From positions 1 through 19,454 of the forward strand of contig CALFSY010000045.1 of the NCBI GenBank assembly GCA_937916365.1: a stretch of DNA of 19,454 nt, in the 5' to 3' direction. The notes beneath the pieces were generated by a model, which did no database searches, was not told the origin of the DNA, and saw nothing but the letters and a program-made list of their open reading frames with translations. Source of the DNA: an uncultured Jannaschia sp. (GTDB lineage: Bacteria > Pseudomonadota > Alphaproteobacteria > Rhodobacterales > Rhodobacteraceae). Both the position numbers and the translations under genes were made by a program. Positions 1 through 7,915 of this stretch are shown one piece after another (position 1 is the first letter of the stretch; each line of letters opens with the position of its first letter).

Positions 1-423
1 TTCATCAGCGCCCTGGCCGAAACCAACCGCCCGCCCTTTGATTTGCCCGAGGCAGAATCGGAATTGGTGGCCGGATATCAGGTGGAATATTCCTCAACCC
101 CATTTTTGCTGTTTATGGCCGGTGAATACATCGCCATCTTTTTGATGTGCGCGTTGATGTCGCTGCTATTTTTTGGTGGCTGGTTGTCACCCATCCCTGG
201 TTTGCCGGATGGCGCGGTGTGGATGGTGGCGAAAATGGGGTTCTTTTTCTTTCTGTTCGCGATGGTCAAGGCGGTTGTGCCACGGTACCGCTACGATCAA
301 CTGATGCGATTGGGGTGGAAGGTGTTTTTGCCCATGTCGTTGGTGTGGGTGGTTTTGGTGGCATTCTTTGCCAAATTCGGAGCGTTTGGCGGGGCCTATG
401 CCCGATGGGTTGTGGGGGGATAG
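1..423 (+). CDS. nuoH: NADH-quinone oxidoreductase subunit H, C-terminal part
   Basis: Membrane subunit of complex I that, with NuoB and NuoD, builds the quinone pocket at the junction of the peripheral and membrane arms. The reading frame is open from base 1, so the 5' part lies outside the window; 140 residues remain, about the last 40% of a usual NuoH. The first visible residues hold the family signature ETNRPPFDLPEAESELVAGY, followed by VEYSSTPF; this acidic loop lines the quinone chamber. Three further hydrophobic helices follow (roughly residues 33-63, 73-94 and 105-130 of the fragment). The stop is TAG at 421-423 and nuoI starts 34 bases on, as in nuo operons generally. The intact signature and co-directional neighbours make the call secure. 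Confidence 0.97.
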   Translation, partial: FISALAETNRPPFDLPEAESELVAGYQVEYSSTPFLLFMAGEYIAIFLMCALMSLLFFGGWLSPIPGLPDGAVWMVAKMGFFFFLFAMVKAVVPRYRYDQLMRLGWKVFLPMSLVWVVLVAFFAKFGAFGGAYARWVVGG

Positions 424-457
424 ATATGTTTATCAAACAAAGCCGACAGGGATGGAT

Positions 458-952
458 ATGACACAAATTGATTACACCCGCGCGGCGAAGTATTTTCTGT
501 TAGCTGATATTTTTAAGGGCTTTCGCCTGGGCCTAAAATATTTTTTCGCGCCTAAGGCCACGGTAAACTATCCGCACGAAAAAGGGCCGCTTAGCCCACG
601 ATTTCGCGGCGAACACGCCCTGCGGCGCTATCCCAATGGCGAAGAACGCTGCATCGCGTGTAAATTGTGTGAGGCAATTTGCCCTGCACAAGCCATTACC
701 ATTGACGCCGAACCGCGCGAAGATGGCAGCAGGCGCACAACCCGCTATGACATCGACATGACAAAATGTATCTATTGCGGATTTTGCCAAGAGGCCTGCC
801 CAGTGGATGCCATTGTCGAAGGCCCGAATTTTGAGTTTGCCACCGAAACGCGTGAAGAGCTGTTTTATGATAAAGAAAAACTGCTCGACAATGGAGATCG
901 GTGGGAGGCTGAGATCGCCCGCAACCTGGAATTGGACGCGCCGTATCGATGA
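458..952 (+). CDS. nuoI: NADH-quinone oxidoreductase subunit I (2x[4Fe-4S] ferredoxin-like)
   Basis: Peripheral-arm subunit of complex I carrying clusters N6a and N6b, which pass electrons towards N2 in NuoB. It is 164 residues, the normal length. Two ferredoxin motifs are complete: Cys 65, 68, 71, 75 and Cys 104, 107, 110, 114, each last cysteine followed by proline. The conserved stretch PKATVNYPHEKGPLSPRFRG precedes them. I chose the ATG at 458 because AGGG at 448-451 sits 6 bases upstream; an ATG at 452 lies almost on that site, and a further extension to a TTG at 368 would run back into nuoH. The remaining choice (164 or 166 residues) is minor. Nothing is missing or unusual in the protein. 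Confidence 0.97.
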   Translation: MTQIDYTRAAKYFLLADIFKGFRLGLKYFFAPKATVNYPHEKGPLSPRFRGEHALRRYPNGEERCIACKLCEAICPAQAITIDAEPREDGSRRTTRYDIDMTKCIYCGFCQEACPVDAIVEGPNFEFATETREELFYDKEKLLDNGDRWEAEIARNLELDAPYR

Positions 953-983
953 AACACCCCCCCGCAAATAAAAAGGTATGTTG

Positions 984-1598
984 ATGACCATTGCCGATCT
1001 GACATTTTATCTTTTCGCCATTTCGGTGATCGTAGGGGGATTGTTCACTGTGGTGTCGCGCAATCCCGTGCATTCGGTTTTATGGTTGATCTTGGCCTTT
1101 TTGTCCTCGGCCGGGCTTTTCGTTTTGTTGGGGGCGGAATTTTTGGCGATGCTGCTCATCATCGTATATGTGGGTGCGGTGGCGGTGTTGTTTTTATTCG
1201 TGGTCATGATGTTGGATGTCGATTTTGCGGCGCTAAAGGCAGAAATGGCAAAATATGTGCCGGTTGCAGGATTAATTGGTGTGGTTTTATTGATGCAGCT
1301 TACCTTTGCGTATGGCACATGGGCCTTTTCCGATGGTATAAACCAACGATTGGGTAACCCTGCGCCGCCGCTGGATGAGGCGCACAATACCCAGGCATTG
1401 GGTTTAATTGTGTATGACGATTACGCTTTGTTGTTCCAACTGTCCGGTTTGATTTTGTTGGTGGCGATGGTGGGGGCAATCGTATTGACACTGCGCCATC
1501 GCCAAGATGTCAAACGCCAAAACGTGTTGGCGCAAATGTATCGTGACCCGGCAAAAGCGATGGAGTTGAAAGATGTCGAACCGGGGCAGGGGTTGTAA
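984..1598 (+). CDS. nuoJ: NADH-quinone oxidoreductase subunit J
   Basis: Membrane subunit of complex I (ND6 homologue) whose third helix takes part in coupling quinone reduction to proton pumping. It is 204 residues with five hydrophobic helices. The helix VYVGAVAVLFLFVVMMLD carries the conserved Tyr-Val-Gly-Ala segment known to form a pi-bulge in this family. The tail after the last helix is charged (about residues 165-204). The ATG at 984 is preferred because AAAAGG at 971-976 is 7 bases upstream; the ATG at 978 in the same frame is only 1 base from it. The TAA stop at 1596-1598 overlaps an ATG that opens a short frame discussed separately. nuoK starts 77 bases later, an unusually wide gap for this operon. 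Confidence 0.96.
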   Translation: MTIADLTFYLFAISVIVGGLFTVVSRNPVHSVLWLILAFLSSAGLFVLLGAEFLAMLLIIVYVGAVAVLFLFVVMMLDVDFAALKAEMAKYVPVAGLIGVVLLMQLTFAYGTWAFSDGINQRLGNPAPPLDEAHNTQALGLIVYDDYALLFQLSGLILLVAMVGAIVLTLRHRQDVKRQNVLAQMYRDPAKAMELKDVEPGQGL

Positions 1599-1660
1599 TG
1601 ACGGTGTGGGGACGGGCCGCGGAAATAGCGGCCATGGTGGTAGGAATAAGAATTGAATAA
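1598..1660 (+). CDS. possible 20-codon reading frame in the nuoJ-nuoK gap
   Basis: An ATG overlaps the nuoJ stop by one base (TAATG) and opens a frame of 20 codons ending in TAA at 1658-1660, 15 bases before the nuoK ATG. The peptide would be MTVWGRAAEIAAMVVGIRIE. I do not recognise it. The TAATG arrangement is typical of translational re-initiation, so ribosomes finishing nuoJ could translate through the gap and reach the nuoK start. Alphaproteobacterial nuo operons are known to carry small unidentified frames between subunits. Against it: it is very short, has no Shine-Dalgarno site of its own beyond the GGGG run inside the nuoJ end, and includes a hairpin. It may simply be a chance frame. 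Confidence 0.2.
   Translation: MTVWGRAAEIAAMVVGIRIE
1615..1633 (+). other. RNA hairpin between nuoJ and nuoK
   Basis: GGCCGC at 1615-1620 and its exact reverse complement GCGGCC at 1628-1633 enclose a 7-base purine-rich loop (GGAAATA). The stem is all G-C. No run of T follows, so it is not a Rho-independent terminator. It could stall or shield exonucleases and set different transcript levels of the upstream and downstream nuo genes, which is inference. Confidence 0.4.
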
Positions 1661-1675
1661 GGTGCCCTCAAAGAT

Positions 1676-1981
1676 ATGATCGAACTTGAACACTATTTAA
1701 CAGTTGCGGCCACATTATTTGTGATTGGAATCTTTGGAATTTTCCTGAATCGCAAAAATGTCATCGTGATTTTAATGTCGATTGAATTGATGCTGTTGGC
1801 GGTCAATATCAACTTGGTGGCATTTTCCAGTTTCCTGGGCGATTTAACGGGGCAGGTGTTTACGTTATTCATTCTGACGGTCGCGGCGGCCGAGGCCGCA
1901 ATTGGATTGGCCATTTTGGTCACGTTTTTCCGCGCGCGTGGCACCATCGCGGTCGAAGACGTATCAAATATGAAGGGGTGA
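1676..1981 (+). CDS. nuoK: NADH-quinone oxidoreductase subunit K
   Basis: Smallest of the pumping-module subunits of complex I (ND4L homologue), 101 residues, standard length, with three transmembrane helices (about 4-24, 30-50 and 60-85). The two buried glutamates essential for proton translocation are visible: Glu37 in MSIELMLLAVN and Glu73 in TVAAAEAAIGLAI. The tail ARGTIAVEDVSNMKG is also family-typical. The ATG at 1676 is the only sensible start; AAGGTG at 1659-1664 is a rather distant ribosome site (11 bases). The stop is TGA at 1979-1981, 3 bases before the nuoL start, so the two are probably translationally coupled. Confidence 0.97.
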   Translation: MIELEHYLTVAATLFVIGIFGIFLNRKNVIVILMSIELMLLAVNINLVAFSSFLGDLTGQVFTLFILTVAAAEAAIGLAILVTFFRARGTIAVEDVSNMKG

Positions 1982-1984
1982 TTT

Positions 1985-4120
1985 GTGGAAACCGTCCTTC
2001 TTTTATCTCCACTTATTGGCGCACTGATTTCTGGGTTTACGTGGCGCGTAATTGGGGAACAGGCCGCGTGTGTGATTGCCACGGGGCTGTTGTTTTTGTC
2101 GTGTCTTTTGGCGTGGGTGATTTTTCTGCGCTTTGATCCGGCGGCCCACCCGAACGGATTTTATACCGAAACGTTGTTTACATGGATCGAAAGCGGCACG
2201 TTTTTTGCCGATTGGGCAATCAGGGTTGATCGGTTAACGGCTATCATGCTGATCGTTGTTACAACAGTGTCCGCATTGGTTCATTTGTACAGCTTTGGCT
2301 ACATGGCCCATGACGACAATTTCAAACCAGGCGAAAGCTATCGCCCCCGATTTTTTGCGTATCTTAGCTTGTTTACCTTTGCTATGTTGATGTTGGTCAC
2401 GGCCGACAACCTGTTACAGCTATTTTTTGGGTGGGAAGGTGTTGGCGTTGCCTCATACCTGTTGATTGGATTTTATTTTCGCAAACCCTCCGCCGGGGCG
2501 GCGGCGATGAAGGCATTTATCGTCAATCGGGTGGGGGATTTTGCGTTTCTCTTAGGTATTTTTGCGTTGTTTTGGATGGCCGATTCGATCCAATTTGACG
2601 TGATATTGGCCATGGGGCCAGAGCTTAGCGAAGCAACATTTCATTTTCTTGGGGCAGACGTAAACGCGGCCAATACGATCGCATTGCTTTTATTCATCGG
2701 CGCCATGGGCAAATCGGCGCAGCTTTTTTTGCATACCTGGTTACCCGACGCGATGGAAGGCCCCACACCCGTTTCGGCATTGATCCACGCGGCTACGATG
2801 GTGACGGCGGGGGTTTTCCTGGTCTGCCGTATGTCGCCGATTATGGAATATGCGCCGTTGGCGACAAATTTTATCGTTATCATCGGCGCATGCACCGCCT
2901 TTTTCGCCGCCACCGTGGGGTTGGTGCAAAATGATATAAAACGTGTGATTGCCTATTCGACGTGTTCACAGCTGGGATATATGTTCGTGGCGGCGGGCGC
3001 GGGCGTTTATTCTGTAGCGATGTTTCATCTGTTTACCCATGCGTTTTTCAAAGCGATGCTTTTTTTGGGGGCCGGGGCGGTCATCCACGCCATGCACCAC
3101 GAACAGGACATGCGCAATTACGGCGGTTTGCGTAAAAAAATCCCTTATACATTTTGGGCGATGATGATCGGAACGTTGGCCATAACCGGTGTTGGTATTC
3201 CAACGACATATATTGGATTTGCCGGCTTTTTTTCAAAGGATGCCGTGGTGGAAAGCGCCTTTGCCTTTGGCGGCGATTTGGGCATTTTTGCTTTCTGGGC
3301 GCTGATTATTGCGGCTGTTTTCACCAGCTTTTATTCATGGCGTTTGATGTTTTTAACCTTTTATGGCGCGCCACGCGGCGACAAACATACCCACGATACC
3401 GCCCATGAAAGCCCATGGTCCATGTTGGCGCCATTGGGGGTTTTGGCGATAGGGGCCATATTTTCAGGGGTTGTTTGGTATAACAGTTATTTTGGAAAAA
3501 CTGACCAGGTCGCGGCATTTTTTGGCGTGCCCTATGCCGAACAGACGCAAGTTGGCACCCACACCACAACCTCAGAACCAGACCATGATAACGGTGCATC
3601 TGTGCAAGACGGCCATGGCGAAAACGATGGGTCGCATCATGGCGCGCACTATGTCTTTACAGGCGCACCGGGGGAAGGGGCCATTCATGCAGCCCCCGGC
3701 AACGATGTTTTGAATGCCGCCCACGAAGTGCCCACCTGGGTGAAGTGGAGCCCCACCATCGCCATGATCCTGGGCCTGGGGGTTGCGTATCTCTTTTATA
3801 TTGTGAACCCGGCGCTGCCTGCGCGATTGGCCGCCAATCAACGCCCGCTTTACCTTTTCTTGCTGAACAAATGGTATTTCGATGAAATATATGAATTTCT
3901 TATGGTGCGACCTGCGCGCTGGTTGGCGCGCACGTTATGGAAACGCGGGGATGGCGCCATGATTGATGGGGCGATTAATGGGCTTGCCATGGGTATTGTG
4001 CCATTTTTCACGCGCCTCGCAGGTCGGGCGCAATCGGGATATGTGTTTCACTATGCGTTTGCCATGGTTTTGGGGATTGTGGTGTTGGTGACGTGGGTCA
4101 CCTTGGCAATCGGGGGATAG
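1985..4120 (+). CDS. nuoL: NADH-quinone oxidoreductase subunit L, with histidine-rich loop
   Basis: Largest antiporter-like proton-pumping subunit of complex I, at the far end of the membrane arm, with the long lateral helix at its C-terminus. It has 711 residues, longer than the E. coli protein of about 613 but like some Rhodobacterales versions. Key pump residues are present: Glu151 in GWEGVGVASYLLIGF, Lys243 in GKSAQLFLHTWLPDAMEGP, Lys356 in HAFFKAMLFLGAGA, and Lys418-Asp419 in GFFSKD. The start is GTG at 1985 with AAGGGG at 1973-1978, 6 bases upstream. Residues about 465-585 form a hydrophilic loop rich in His, Asp and Gly, ending in the segment FTGAPGEGAIHAAPGND that is recognisable from alphaproteobacterial NuoL. 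nuoM follows 4 bases after the TAG stop. Confidence 0.97.
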   Translation: METVLLLSPLIGALISGFTWRVIGEQAACVIATGLLFLSCLLAWVIFLRFDPAAHPNGFYTETLFTWIESGTFFADWAIRVDRLTAIMLIVVTTVSALVHLYSFGYMAHDDNFKPGESYRPRFFAYLSLFTFAMLMLVTADNLLQLFFGWEGVGVASYLLIGFYFRKPSAGAAAMKAFIVNRVGDFAFLLGIFALFWMADSIQFDVILAMGPELSEATFHFLGADVNAANTIALLLFIGAMGKSAQLFLHTWLPDAMEGPTPVSALIHAATMVTAGVFLVCRMSPIMEYAPLATNFIVIIGACTAFFAATVGLVQNDIKRVIAYSTCSQLGYMFVAAGAGVYSVAMFHLFTHAFFKAMLFLGAGAVIHAMHHEQDMRNYGGLRKKIPYTFWAMMIGTLAITGVGIPTTYIGFAGFFSKDAVVESAFAFGGDLGIFAFWALIIAAVFTSFYSWRLMFLTFYGAPRGDKHTHDTAHESPWSMLAPLGVLAIGAIFSGVVWYNSYFGKTDQVAAFFGVPYAEQTQVGTHTTTSEPDHDNGASVQDGHGENDGSHHGAHYVFTGAPGEGAIHAAPGNDVLNAAHEVPTWVKWSPTIAMILGLGVAYLFYIVNPALPARLAANQRPLYLFLLNKWYFDEIYEFLMVRPARWLARTLWKRGDGAMIDGAINGLAMGIVPFFTRLAGRAQSGYVFHYAFAMVLGIVVLVTWVTLAIGG

Positions 4121-4124
4121 GCCG

Positions 4125-5675
4125 ATGGTGGCAAACAACCTTTTGTCGATTGTAACCTTTTTGCCCCTCATTTCGGCGTTGGTAATGGGCATCCTACACC
4201 GGGGGGATGATGACGCCGCGCAACGGAATGCCAAATGGATGGCCCTGTCTGCGACAAGTGCGACATTCCTGGCCTCTGTCTTTATTCTTTTTGAATTCGA
4301 TCCGAACATCACCGAATTTCAGCTGGTGCAGGATGCTGAGTGGATTTTTGGCCTAACCTACAAAGTGGGGGTTGATGGCATCAGCGTTTTGTTCGTGATG
4401 CTTACAACCTTTTTAATGCCCATCACGATCCTTGCCTGTTGGGGTGTGACGCATCGTGTAAAGGAATACATGATTGCGATGTTGGTGTTGGAAACGTTGA
4501 TGATCGGCGTTTTCGTATCGTTAGATTTGGTTTTGTTTTATTTGTTTTTTGAGGCTGGTTTGATCCCCATGTTTTTAATTATTGGCATTTGGGGGGGCAA
4601 AGATCGCATTTATGCAGCGTTCAAATTCTTTCTTTATACCTTTTTGGGGTCGGTTTTGATGTTGGTTGCCATGATTGCGATGTATGTTGATGCGGGCACA
4701 ACCGATATTGTCGCGCTGTTAGACCATCAATTTAGCGCAGGCGCGATCAATGTCTTAGGATGGCATGTTGTGGGGGGGCTGCAAACCCTGCTTTGGCTGG
4801 CATTTTTTGCCTCTTTCGCGGTCAAAATGCCCATGTGGCCCGTTCATACGTGGCTGCCCGATGCCCATGTGCAGGCCCCCACCGCCGGATCGGTAATTTT
4901 GGCGGCGGTGTTGTTGAAAATGGGGGGATATGGGTTTTTGCGATTTAGCCTGCCGATGTTTCCCATTGCCTCGGACATATTGGCGCCTTTGGTTTTATGG
5001 CTTTCGGTGATTGCGATCATTTATGCCTCGCTTGTGGCGATGGCACAGGAAGACATAAAAAAATTGATCGCATATTCGTCGGTTGCCCACATGGGGTTTG
5101 TAACCATGGGGATTTTCGCCGCCAACCAACAGGGCGTGGATGGTGCAATTTTTCAAATGCTATCGCACGGGTTTATATCCGGCGCATTGTTTTTGTGCGT
5201 CGGAGTTGTATACGATCGAATGCACACGCGTGCGATTGATGCCTATGGTGGTTTAATGGTTCGTATGCCCGCCTATGCGCTTATCTTTATGCTATTCACC
5301 TTGGCCAATGTTGGCCTGCCGGGGACAAGCGGATTTGTCGGGGAATTTTTGACATTGATCGGTGTTTTCCAAGTCAACACCTGGATCGGGGTTTTGGCAA
5401 CCACAGGTGTGATTTTGTCAGCCTGTTATGCACTGTGGCTATATCGCCGCGTGGTTTTGGGCGATCTGCTGAAGGAAAGTTTGAAATCCATCACAGATAT
5501 GACCGGCCGTGAACGGGCCATTTTTGCGCCCCTGGTGGTGATGACGTTGGTTTTAGGATTTTACCCCAGCTTGGTGATCAACATTACCGGCCCCACAGTA
5601 GAACAAATGCTGGCACAATACGACATGGCCTTGGCCGCACATGCCCCCGATACCCATGTTGCTGCAAACCATTAA
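4125..5675 (+). CDS. nuoM: NADH-quinone oxidoreductase subunit M
   Basis: Antiporter-like proton-pumping subunit of complex I (ND4 homologue), 516 residues, about 14 transmembrane helices. The residues established as essential in E. coli are visible at nearly the same positions: Glu143 in FFEAGLIPMFLIIG, Lys234 in FAVKMPMWPVHTWLPDAH, Lys265 in AVLLKMGGYG and Glu407 in GFVGEFLTL. The block MAQEDIKKLIAYSSVAHMG is the conserved discontinuous-helix region. The ATG at 4125 follows GGGGGA (4112-4117) by 7 bases. It sits 4 bases after nuoL and 12 before nuoN, in one transcription unit. No anomaly was seen. Confidence 0.97.
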   Translation: MVANNLLSIVTFLPLISALVMGILHRGDDDAAQRNAKWMALSATSATFLASVFILFEFDPNITEFQLVQDAEWIFGLTYKVGVDGISVLFVMLTTFLMPITILACWGVTHRVKEYMIAMLVLETLMIGVFVSLDLVLFYLFFEAGLIPMFLIIGIWGGKDRIYAAFKFFLYTFLGSVLMLVAMIAMYVDAGTTDIVALLDHQFSAGAINVLGWHVVGGLQTLLWLAFFASFAVKMPMWPVHTWLPDAHVQAPTAGSVILAAVLLKMGGYGFLRFSLPMFPIASDILAPLVLWLSVIAIIYASLVAMAQEDIKKLIAYSSVAHMGFVTMGIFAANQQGVDGAIFQMLSHGFISGALFLCVGVVYDRMHTRAIDAYGGLMVRMPAYALIFMLFTLANVGLPGTSGFVGEFLTLIGVFQVNTWIGVLATTGVILSACYALWLYRRVVLGDLLKESLKSITDMTGRERAIFAPLVVMTLVLGFYPSLVINITGPTVEQMLAQYDMALAAHAPDTHVAANH

Positions 5676-5687
5676 AGGGGTGACACG

Positions 5688-7124
5688 ATGACCGGTTCCG
5701 ATCTTGCCCTATTGGCCCCTGAGATTGCCCTAGCCCTTTATGCGATGGGGGGACTTTTGTTGGCGGTTTACACGGTAAAGGATGCCATGGCCCCCGCGTT
5801 AACGTGGACCACGGCCATACTTTTTGTCATCCTAGCCTTTTACATCGGATTTTTCGATGCGGGCGCCACGACCGCGTTTGCGGGTTTGATTGTGACCGAT
5901 CCCTTTGCACAGTTTGCCAAAGTCGCAATTTTGCTATCCGCAGCGGCCATTTTGGTTGTGGGACAGGATCATATGGCCAAGGTCGGGCTGTTACGCTTTG
6001 AATATCCTTTGTTGATTGCCTTGGCGACAATCGGCATGATGATCATGGTTTCCACCGGTGATTTAATCGTCCTTTATATGGGGCTAGAGCTGCAGTCCCT
6101 CTCGCTTTATGTCATTGCCACGCTGCACCGTGACAATTTACGATCAACCGAGGCGGGGCTGAAATATTTCATACTTGGCGCGCTATCTTCGGGGCTTTTA
6201 CTGTTTGGTGCTTCGCTGGTGTATGGATATACGGGCACGACGTCGTTTGCTGGTATCATTGCGGCGGTGGATGGCACAGGATCATTCGGTTTACTGTTCG
6301 GTTTGGTGTTTGTGTTGGCAGGGCTTGCGTTTAAGGTTTCGGCGGCCCCCTTTCATATGTGGACACCAGATGTGTATGAAGGTGCGCCAACCCCGGTCAC
6401 GGCCTTATTTGCCACAGCCCCCAAGGTGGCCGCCATGGCATTGTTTGCCCGTGTTGTGCATGATGCCTTTGGGGGTATTGTGGGGGATTGGCAACAAATC
6501 GTTGCATTTTTATCGGTGGCCTCAATGTTTTGGGGGGCCATTGCCGCGATTGGGCAAACCGATATAAAACGGCTGATGGCCTATTCCTCGATTTCGCACA
6601 TGGGGTTTGCCTTGATGGGGTTGGCGGCGGGCACGGCCCAGGGGGTTGAGGCAATGCTTATCTACATGGCGATTTATGTGGTGACCACAATCGGCACGTT
6701 TGCTTTCATCCTAACCATGGAACGTGACGGGCGGCATGTCACAACCATTGCCGCGCTCTCGTCGTTTGCCAATCGTGAACCGGCGAAGGCTTTGGCATTG
6801 TTGGTTTTAATGTTTAGCTTGGCCGGTGTGCCGCCGTTAGTGGGGTTTTTCGGCAAATATGCCGTGTTATGGGCCGCGGTTGATGCAGGTTTGGCATGGC
6901 TTGCCATTGCGGGGGTCGTGGCCTCGGTGATTGGGGCATATTATTATCTGCGGATTGTTTACCTTATGTATTTTGGCGAGGCAGACGAAAAACTAGACGG
7001 ACGGATGGGTGTTATGCCTTATGCGGGTCTTTTGATTGCGGCGGTTATTATGGTGGCAGGGGTTATTAACCTGTTGGGTGTGGAAGGCCCCGCGGCCCAA
7101 GCCGCCGCAATTTTAGTGCGTTGA
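5688..7124 (+). CDS. nuoN: NADH-quinone oxidoreductase subunit N
   Basis: Third antiporter-like subunit of complex I (ND2 homologue), 478 residues, nearest to NuoK in the membrane arm. Conserved charges are present: Glu134 in YMGLELQSLSLYV, Lys216 in LAFKVSAAPFHMWTPDVYEG, Lys246 in ATAPKVAAM and Lys390 in GFFGKYAVL. The block GQTDIKRLMAYSSISHMG matches the same region in NuoM, as expected of paralogues. The ATG at 5688 has AAAGGGG at 5674-5680, 7 bases upstream, overlapping the nuoM stop. The TGA stop (7122-7124) overlaps the TTG start of birA, so the operon continues into cofactor genes. This order is common in Alphaproteobacteria. Confidence 0.97.
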   Translation: MTGSDLALLAPEIALALYAMGGLLLAVYTVKDAMAPALTWTTAILFVILAFYIGFFDAGATTAFAGLIVTDPFAQFAKVAILLSAAAILVVGQDHMAKVGLLRFEYPLLIALATIGMMIMVSTGDLIVLYMGLELQSLSLYVIATLHRDNLRSTEAGLKYFILGALSSGLLLFGASLVYGYTGTTSFAGIIAAVDGTGSFGLLFGLVFVLAGLAFKVSAAPFHMWTPDVYEGAPTPVTALFATAPKVAAMALFARVVHDAFGGIVGDWQQIVAFLSVASMFWGAIAAIGQTDIKRLMAYSSISHMGFALMGLAAGTAQGVEAMLIYMAIYVVTTIGTFAFILTMERDGRHVTTIAALSSFANREPAKALALLVLMFSLAGVPPLVGFFGKYAVLWAAVDAGLAWLAIAGVVASVIGAYYYLRIVYLMYFGEADEKLDGRMGVMPYAGLLIAAVIMVAGVINLLGVEGPAAQAAAILVR

Positions 7125-7915
7125 AGCCTTACGCATGGCCCAAGGGCATGGGCCGCCATATCCTAATCACGACCGATAGCACAATGGCAGAGGCCGCGCG
7201 GCAGGCTGCGGCCTTGGCGGCACCCACATGGATTTTAGCCCACACCCAAACTGCGGGCAAAGGGCGCCGTGGACGGACGTGGATACATCAAAACGGCAAT
7301 TTTGCGGCCTCTTTGGTGTTACCCATGGTGCGCGCGCCCTTGCCGCACATCGCGCTTCGGTCTTTTGTGGCGGCCCTTGCCGTGCGCGATGCGTTGATTG
7401 CGGTGGCTCAACACACACGCCGATGGACGCTAAAGTGGCCCAACGATGTTTTGTTAGATGGTGGCAAGGTGGCGGGTATTTTGTTGGAAAGTATCGCATG
7501 TGATACACAACGCTATCACGTCATTATTGGTATTGGTATCAATCTGGCCAACGCCCCCGCACAGCATCGGGTGGAACCGGATGCGTGCCGCCCCATCAGT
7601 TTTCGGTTTGCAACGGGTGTAACTATCACGCCAGAGCAATTTTTGAATGTTCTGGCCGTGACCTATGCGCAGCGTGAGGCGGAATTTATCACACACGGCT
7701 TTGCGCCAATTCGGGCAGCCTGGCTACAATGTGCCGCGCATTTGGGTAAAACAGTAACCGCCCGCACCGCCACACACACGGTAACAGGCATTTTTCAGGA
7801 TGTGGACACGGAGGGCCGCCTTGTGATTGATACCGCACATGGGCGACGGCGTATCGCGGCCGCTGATATTTTTTTCAATCAACCTTTGGATTCATCCCAT
7901 GCTGTTGTGCATTGA
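7121..7915 (+). CDS. birA: biotin--[acetyl-CoA-carboxylase] ligase, monofunctional
   Basis: Joins biotin to a lysine of biotin carboxyl carrier domains via biotinyl-AMP. It has 264 residues and lacks the N-terminal helix-turn-helix of E. coli BirA, so it is a ligase without repressor function, as usual in this class. The ligase signature GKGRRGRTW (46-54) binds biotinyl-AMP; KWPNDVLLDGGKVAGILLE holds the catalytic lysine (Lys105); GIGINL (137-142) follows. A small C-terminal domain starts near residue 205 (HLGKTVTARTATHT). The start is the least certain point: the TTG at 7121 overlaps the nuoN stop as TTGA and keeps the family-typical WPKGMGR leader; an ATG at 7148 has a poorly spaced site. 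The gene ends 17 bases inside coaX. Confidence 0.93.
   Translation: MKPYAWPKGMGRHILITTDSTMAEAARQAAALAAPTWILAHTQTAGKGRRGRTWIHQNGNFAASLVLPMVRAPLPHIALRSFVAALAVRDALIAVAQHTRRWTLKWPNDVLLDGGKVAGILLESIACDTQRYHVIIGIGINLANAPAQHRVEPDACRPISFRFATGVTITPEQFLNVLAVTYAQREAEFITHGFAPIRAAWLQCAAHLGKTVTARTATHTVTGIFQDVDTEGRLVIDTAHGRRRIAAADIFFNQPLDSSHAVVH

Noticed and set aside
368..457. Upstream extension of nuoI to a TTG codon
   Set aside because: It would overlap the nuoH end by about 56 bases and add a non-homologous leader; the ATG at 458 has a well-spaced AGGG.
533..991. 152-codon minus-strand frame over nuoI
   Set aside because: The opposite strand encodes intact NuoI with both iron-sulfur motifs; the antisense frame has no family features.
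7827..7898. Upstream extension of coaX
   Set aside because: It adds 24 residues before the ATP-binding strand that must start the protein and lies wholly within birA.
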